Positions 5,694-8,812 of a stretch of DNA of 8,812 nucleotides are shown here, one piece after another (the first letter of the stretch is position 1; each line of letters opens with the position of its first letter). The position numbers and the translations under genes were made by a program. The notes below the pieces were generated by a model, which was not told the origin of the DNA, did no database searches, and saw nothing but the letters and a program-made list of their open reading frames with translations. Source of the stretch: Evtepia sp. (GTDB taxonomy: Bacteria; Bacillota; Clostridia; Oscillospirales; Oscillospiraceae); the NCBI GenBank assembly GCA_020025735.1, contig JAHHRP010000079.1:1-8812 (forward strand), written 5' to 3'.

Positions 5694-7949
5694 ATGGCAA
5701 GAAAAAAATCCTCTGACCAGGGGCAGAAACGTGTCAATCCCGAAGGGATCATGGGCCTGCACGCAGAAGTGCTGGAGCAACCCATCACGGACACCCTGGA
5801 GCTGAACTATATGCCCTACGCCATGAGTGTCATCATCTCCCGGGCCATCCCAGAGATTGACGGCTTTAAGCCCTCTCACCGCAAGCTGCTGTACACCATG
5901 TATCAGATGAAGCTCCTCTCAGGTGGGCGAACCAAATCGGCCAATGTGGTGGGGGCCACCATGAAGCTCAACCCGCATGGGGACAGTGCCATTTATGAGA
6001 CCATGGTCCGGCTCTCCCGGGGCTATGGTGCCCTGCTCCACCCACCTGTGGACTCGAAGGGCAACTTTGGCAAAGTCTACTCCCGTGACATGGCGTATGC
6101 AGCCTCCCGATACACCGAGGTGAAGCTGGACCCGGTCTGTGAAGAACTGTTTCGGGACATTGACAAAGACGTGGTGGATTTTGTGCCCAACTACGACGGC
6201 ACCCTGACAGAACCAGTCCTGCTGCCCACGACGTTTCCCAACATTTTGGTTTCCGCCAACATGGGCATTGCGGTGGGCATGGCATCGAACCTGTGTGGCT
6301 TCAATCTGACTGAGGTTTGTACTGCGGCGATTGCGCGCATCAAAGACCCCCAAGCCGATCTGTTGGAAACCCTTTTGGCGCCCGATTTTCCCACCGGTGG
6401 TCAGCTGCTCTATGACCGCAGAGAGTTGGAAACCATTTATCGCACCGGCCGCGGCTCGTTCAAGGTCCGGGCCAAGTGGCGGTATGTGAAGGGCGAAAAC
6501 CTCATTGAGATCTATCAGATCCCTTACACCACCACTGCCGAGGCCATTCTGGACAAGGTGGCAGAACTCATCAAGCTGGGCAAGCTGCGGGAAGTGGCGG
6601 ATATGCGGGATGAAACGGATCTATCTGGTCTGAAGCTGGCCATTGACCTCAAGCGGGGCACTGATCCAGAGAAACTCATGCAAAAATTGTTCCGGTCCAC
6701 CCCTCTTCAGGATTCCTTCGCCTGCAACTTCAACATCCTGGTGGATGGGATGCCGAAGGTGATGGGGGTAGGGGAGATTCTGGACCGCTGGACTTCCTGG
6801 CGGGCGGACTGCGTGAAGCGTTCGGCGCAGTTTACGCTGAAGCAGAAAAAGGAAAAGCTCCACTTGCTTCAAGGGTTGGGTGCGATTCTGTTGGACATCG
6901 ACCGGGCCATTGCCATCATCCGGGGTACGGAGACCGATGCTCTGGTGGTGCCCAACTTGATGGAAGCGTTCAGCCTGGACAAAGCGCAGGCTGATTATGT
7001 GGCAGATATCCGACTGCGGAATATCAACAAAGAATACATTCTGCGGCGCACCGCTGAGACAGAACAGCTGGAAAAGGACATCGCGGATCTGACGGATTTC
7101 ATCTCCAAGCCCGCCCGGATTCGCAGGGAGATCATCAAGCAGTTGGAGGGCGTGAAGAAGAAGTATGGCACCGCCCGCAGCACAGAGATCCTGCCCCAGG
7201 ACCAGCTGGCCGAGGAGGCACCAGAGGAAGAAGAAGTCCCTGCCTACCCGGTTCACCTCTTTCTGTCTCAGGAGGGCTATTTCAAAAAAATCTCTCCGCA
7301 GTCGCTGCGGATGTCAGGAGAGCAAAAATATAAGGAAGGGGATGGCCCAGCATTCCACTGGGAGACCACCAGTGCAGCGGAACTGCTTTTCTTCACCAAC
7401 CAGCAGCAGTGCTACAAGGTATTTGCCCACACATTTGAGGACAGCAAGGCCAGCGTGCTGGGGGAGTACCTGCCGGCCAAACTGGAGATGGAGCCAGGGG
7501 AGAGTATCCTGTGGGCCTGTCTGGCAGGAGATTACACCGGCCATTTGCTGTTCTTCTTTGAGAACGGGAAGGCTGCTCGGGTGCCGCTGGCAAGCTACCA
7601 GACGGTGACCCGGCGCAAGAAACTCACGGGGGCGTATTCGGATAAAAGTCCCTTGAAGGATGTGGTGGCCCTGGCCGAGGGGAAGGAGGAGGAGATGGTC
7701 CTCTACTCCACCGAGGGCCGTGCCCTGTTGTTCCAGACGGATGGGATCCCTGTGAAGGCAACGCGGTCCACCCAAGGGGTGCAGGTGATGACGCTGAAGA
7801 AGTCCTATACTGTGGATCATGTGGCATTGCTGGCGCAGACAACCATTGTGAACAAAGCCCGTTACCGAGCCCGCAGTCTGCCGGCGGCAGGGGCGCTGCT
7901 GAAGGCAGAGGACCAAGGGGACACCCAAATCAGCTTACAGGAGTTTTAA
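5694..7949 (+). CDS. parC: Type IIA DNA topoisomerase subunit A (ParC/GyrA-like, probable topoisomerase IV)
   Basis: 751 residues, close to E. coli ParC (752). This is the breakage-reunion subunit: Arg139-Tyr140 in an Ala-Ala-Ser-Arg-Tyr-Thr-Glu motif is the catalytic pair, Tyr140 forming the covalent 5'-phosphotyrosyl bond. The winged-helix region starts near residue 38, and the quinolone-pocket motif Pro-His-Gly-Asp-Ser-Ala-Ile-Tyr-Glu is at 94-102. Ser98 and Glu102 are the wild-type-like residues at positions equal to GyrA 83 and 87, so no known resistance substitution is seen. The tower and coiled-coil region spans about 230-495, an acidic Glu-rich linker lies at 505-515, and a beta-pinwheel-like C-terminal domain (about 517-735) has blade-like repeats at about 520, 563, 617 and 667. 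I find no GyrA box (QRRGGKG), which argues for decatenating topoisomerase IV rather than supercoiling gyrase. The ribosome binding site is weak (AGGAA nine bases before the ATG), though the N-terminal context supports this start. Confidence 0.88.
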   Translation: MARKKSSDQGQKRVNPEGIMGLHAEVLEQPITDTLELNYMPYAMSVIISRAIPEIDGFKPSHRKLLYTMYQMKLLSGGRTKSANVVGATMKLNPHGDSAIYETMVRLSRGYGALLHPPVDSKGNFGKVYSRDMAYAASRYTEVKLDPVCEELFRDIDKDVVDFVPNYDGTLTEPVLLPTTFPNILVSANMGIAVGMASNLCGFNLTEVCTAAIARIKDPQADLLETLLAPDFPTGGQLLYDRRELETIYRTGRGSFKVRAKWRYVKGENLIEIYQIPYTTTAEAILDKVAELIKLGKLREVADMRDETDLSGLKLAIDLKRGTDPEKLMQKLFRSTPLQDSFACNFNILVDGMPKVMGVGEILDRWTSWRADCVKRSAQFTLKQKKEKLHLLQGLGAILLDIDRAIAIIRGTETDALVVPNLMEAFSLDKAQADYVADIRLRNINKEYILRRTAETEQLEKDIADLTDFISKPARIRREIIKQLEGVKKKYGTARSTEILPQDQLAEEAPEEEEVPAYPVHLFLSQEGYFKKISPQSLRMSGEQKYKEGDGPAFHWETTSAAELLFFTNQQQCYKVFAHTFEDSKASVLGEYLPAKLEMEPGESILWACLAGDYTGHLLFFFENGKAARVPLASYQTVTRRKKLTGAYSDKSPLKDVVALAEGKEEEMVLYSTEGRALLFQTDGIPVKATRSTQGVQVMTLKKSYTVDHVALLAQTTIVNKARYRARSLPAAGALLKAEDQGDTQISLQEF

Positions 7950-7974
7950 GGAGACAGAGGGGAAAGGAGGGGGC

Positions 7975-8673
7975 ATGAACGGGAAACGGTGGATGTTGTT
8001 TTTGATGCTTCTGCCCTGCCTGCTGTTGTCAGGCTGTGGACCTCTGCTTGAGAGGAGCTATGCTTCGGTCACGCCCCACACCCAGTTTTCGGATGAATCG
8101 GAGAGCCATGCCATTCTCCGTGCGGAGACGTACCAGGGATTGGTCAGTGCCTTGCTGCATCTGGTGGAGCAGGGGACAGAGAGTGGCATGGTGCGTCTGT
8201 ATCAGTACAGCAGTGTCACCGGCAGCGCGACCACCGATGTGGACCGGGCCTGTCTGGAGATCACCCAGGAGGACCCCTTGGGTGCCTATGCTGTGGACTA
8301 TATTAAATATGATGTGAAACCCAATGCGGCCTACTATCAGGTAGAGGTGAAGCTGGCCTATTCTGTTCCGCCGACAGAGCTGCGGCAGGTAATCTCCGTC
8401 ACGGGCAGCACTGCGGTGAAGCAGGAGTTGCAGGAGCTTTTGCCCAGCCGTCCAGAAAAAGTGGTCTTCCGCATCAGTCACTTTTCCCAGGAGGACAGCG
8501 AGGAGACCCTGCGTCAGAGTGTGCAGGAAGCCTACGAGGCGCAAGCCGCAGACCTGCCGCCACTGGAAGGGGTGACGGTCTCTCTTTATCCAGACAGTGG
8601 TTCCCAACGGGTAGCAGAGGTCTGTCTGACATGGGTGACCGGGTATGTCCAACGGCCGGTTTCTGGGAAGTAG
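7975..8673 (+). CDS. Predicted lipoprotein, unknown function, last gene of topoisomerase operon
   Basis: 232 residues. The N-terminus has Lys-Arg, a hydrophobic core and a lipobox Leu-Ser-Gly-Cys with Cys21 as the predicted lipidated residue, so the protein should be anchored to the outer face of the membrane. The mature part (about 45-170) alternates beta and helix. It holds a striking Asp-Pro-Leu-Gly-Ala-Tyr-Ala-Val-Asp motif (100-108), then alternating Tyr/hydrophobic strands up to about 130, an acidic helical stretch (171-195) and a final strand pair. I see no catalytic triad, zinc site or repeats. AAAGGAGG four bases before the ATG is an excellent ribosome binding site. It starts 25 bases after the parC-like stop with no terminator between, so it is probably co-transcribed. 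The family is not recognised with confidence. Confidence 0.8.
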   Translation: MNGKRWMLFLMLLPCLLLSGCGPLLERSYASVTPHTQFSDESESHAILRAETYQGLVSALLHLVEQGTESGMVRLYQYSSVTGSATTDVDRACLEITQEDPLGAYAVDYIKYDVKPNAAYYQVEVKLAYSVPPTELRQVISVTGSTAVKQELQELLPSRPEKVVFRISHFSQEDSEETLRQSVQEAYEAQAADLPPLEGVTVSLYPDSGSQRVAEVCLTWVTGYVQRPVSGK

Positions 8674-8690
8674 AAGTAAATGGGCAGCCG

Positions 8691-8748
8691 AAAAAGTTCA
8701 AAAAAATACGAAATATTGCTTGACACTCTGGCGGGGGTATGGTATTAT
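8691..8748 (+). promoter_or_regulatory. Strong sigma-A promoter with A-tract UP element for tRNA-Gly
   Basis: TTGACA (8720-8725), a 17-base spacer and TATTAT (8743-8748) preceded by TGg (8740-8742) give a near-ideal promoter. A-tracts at 8691-8695, 8700-8706 and 8711-8713 are about 10 and 9 bases apart and lie at roughly -42 to -64, typical of an UP element on a stable-RNA promoter. The predicted start, about 8755, is some seven bases before the tRNA. No terminator is visible between the lipoprotein stop (8673) and this promoter. Confidence 0.88.
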
Positions 8749-8761
8749 AACCTTCGTCGAT

Positions 8762-8812
8762 GCGAGTGTAGCTCATCTGGTAGAGCGCCACCTTGCCAAG
8801 GTGGAGGTAGCG
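8762..8812 (+). tRNA. tRNA-Gly(GCC), 3' part beyond window
   Basis: The sequence folds as the 5' two thirds of a tRNA: acceptor strand GCGAGTG (8762-8768), D-stem GCTC/GAGC (8771-8774, 8783-8786) with a GG-containing loop, anticodon stem CCACC/GGTGG (8788-8792, 8800-8804) and loop TTGCCAA. The anticodon is GCC (8795-8797), reading GGC and GGT glycine codons. The T-arm and 3' acceptor strand lie past the window edge. It may be the first of a tRNA cluster; that cannot be seen here. Confidence 0.95.

Noticed and set aside
5971..6000. Quinolone-resistance substitutions in the ParC-like subunit
   Set aside because: Ser98 and Glu102 occupy the key positions with residues normal for susceptible Gram-positive enzymes; no resistance change seen.
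6621..7256. 211-codon minus-strand frame inside the parC-like gene
   Set aside because: Antisense to a clear topoisomerase coding region, no convincing ribosome binding site or domain; a composition shadow.

Overview
The window looks like chromosomal DNA of a GC-rich, spore-forming Clostridia-class Firmicute, most likely an Oscillospiraceae-type gut bacterium. The reasons are a sporulation gene (bofA) next to a yaaL-like gene, an SLH-anchored Ig-like surface protein, strong AGGAGG-type ribosome binding sites, sigma-A promoters with TGn-extended -10 boxes, and a divergent type IIA topoisomerase pair of a kind I associate with Clostridia. The species assignment is inference.

Layout. (1) Positions 1-783, minus strand: a small operon reading leftward, yaaL-like (DUF2508) > bofA > an unrecognised single-span membrane protein cut by the window edge. 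(2) 784-1005: a divergent promoter region. A sigma-E-like promoter faces left toward yaaL-bofA. An extended -10 promoter behind helically phased A-tracts faces right. (3) 1006-3231: a secreted 741-residue protein with two Big_2 domains, further Ig-like modules and three C-terminal SLH repeats, closed by a strong intrinsic terminator. (4) 3307-8673: a probable four-gene operon from a TTGACA promoter: parE-like topoisomerase subunit B, a 71-residue membrane zinc-ribbon protein, parC-like topoisomerase subunit A, and a lipoprotein of unknown function. (5) 8691-8812: a strong stable-RNA-type promoter with upstream A-tracts and the first 51 bases of tRNA-Gly(GCC).

How the genes work together. ParE-like and ParC-like should form an A2B2 ATP-dependent topoisomerase that decatenates or relaxes DNA. 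The zinc-ribbon membrane protein and the lipoprotein share the transcription unit but have no evident topoisomerase role. BofA belongs to control of sigma-K activation in the mother cell during sporulation, which agrees with the sigma-E-like promoter seen upstream. The SLH protein is an independent, probably abundant, cell-surface product.

I see no mobile element, CRISPR array, phage gene or defence system. The most interesting points are the divergent nucleotide-binding and TOPRIM motifs of the topoisomerase, the two unexplained genes in its operon, and the shared architecture of the SLH and tRNA promoters.
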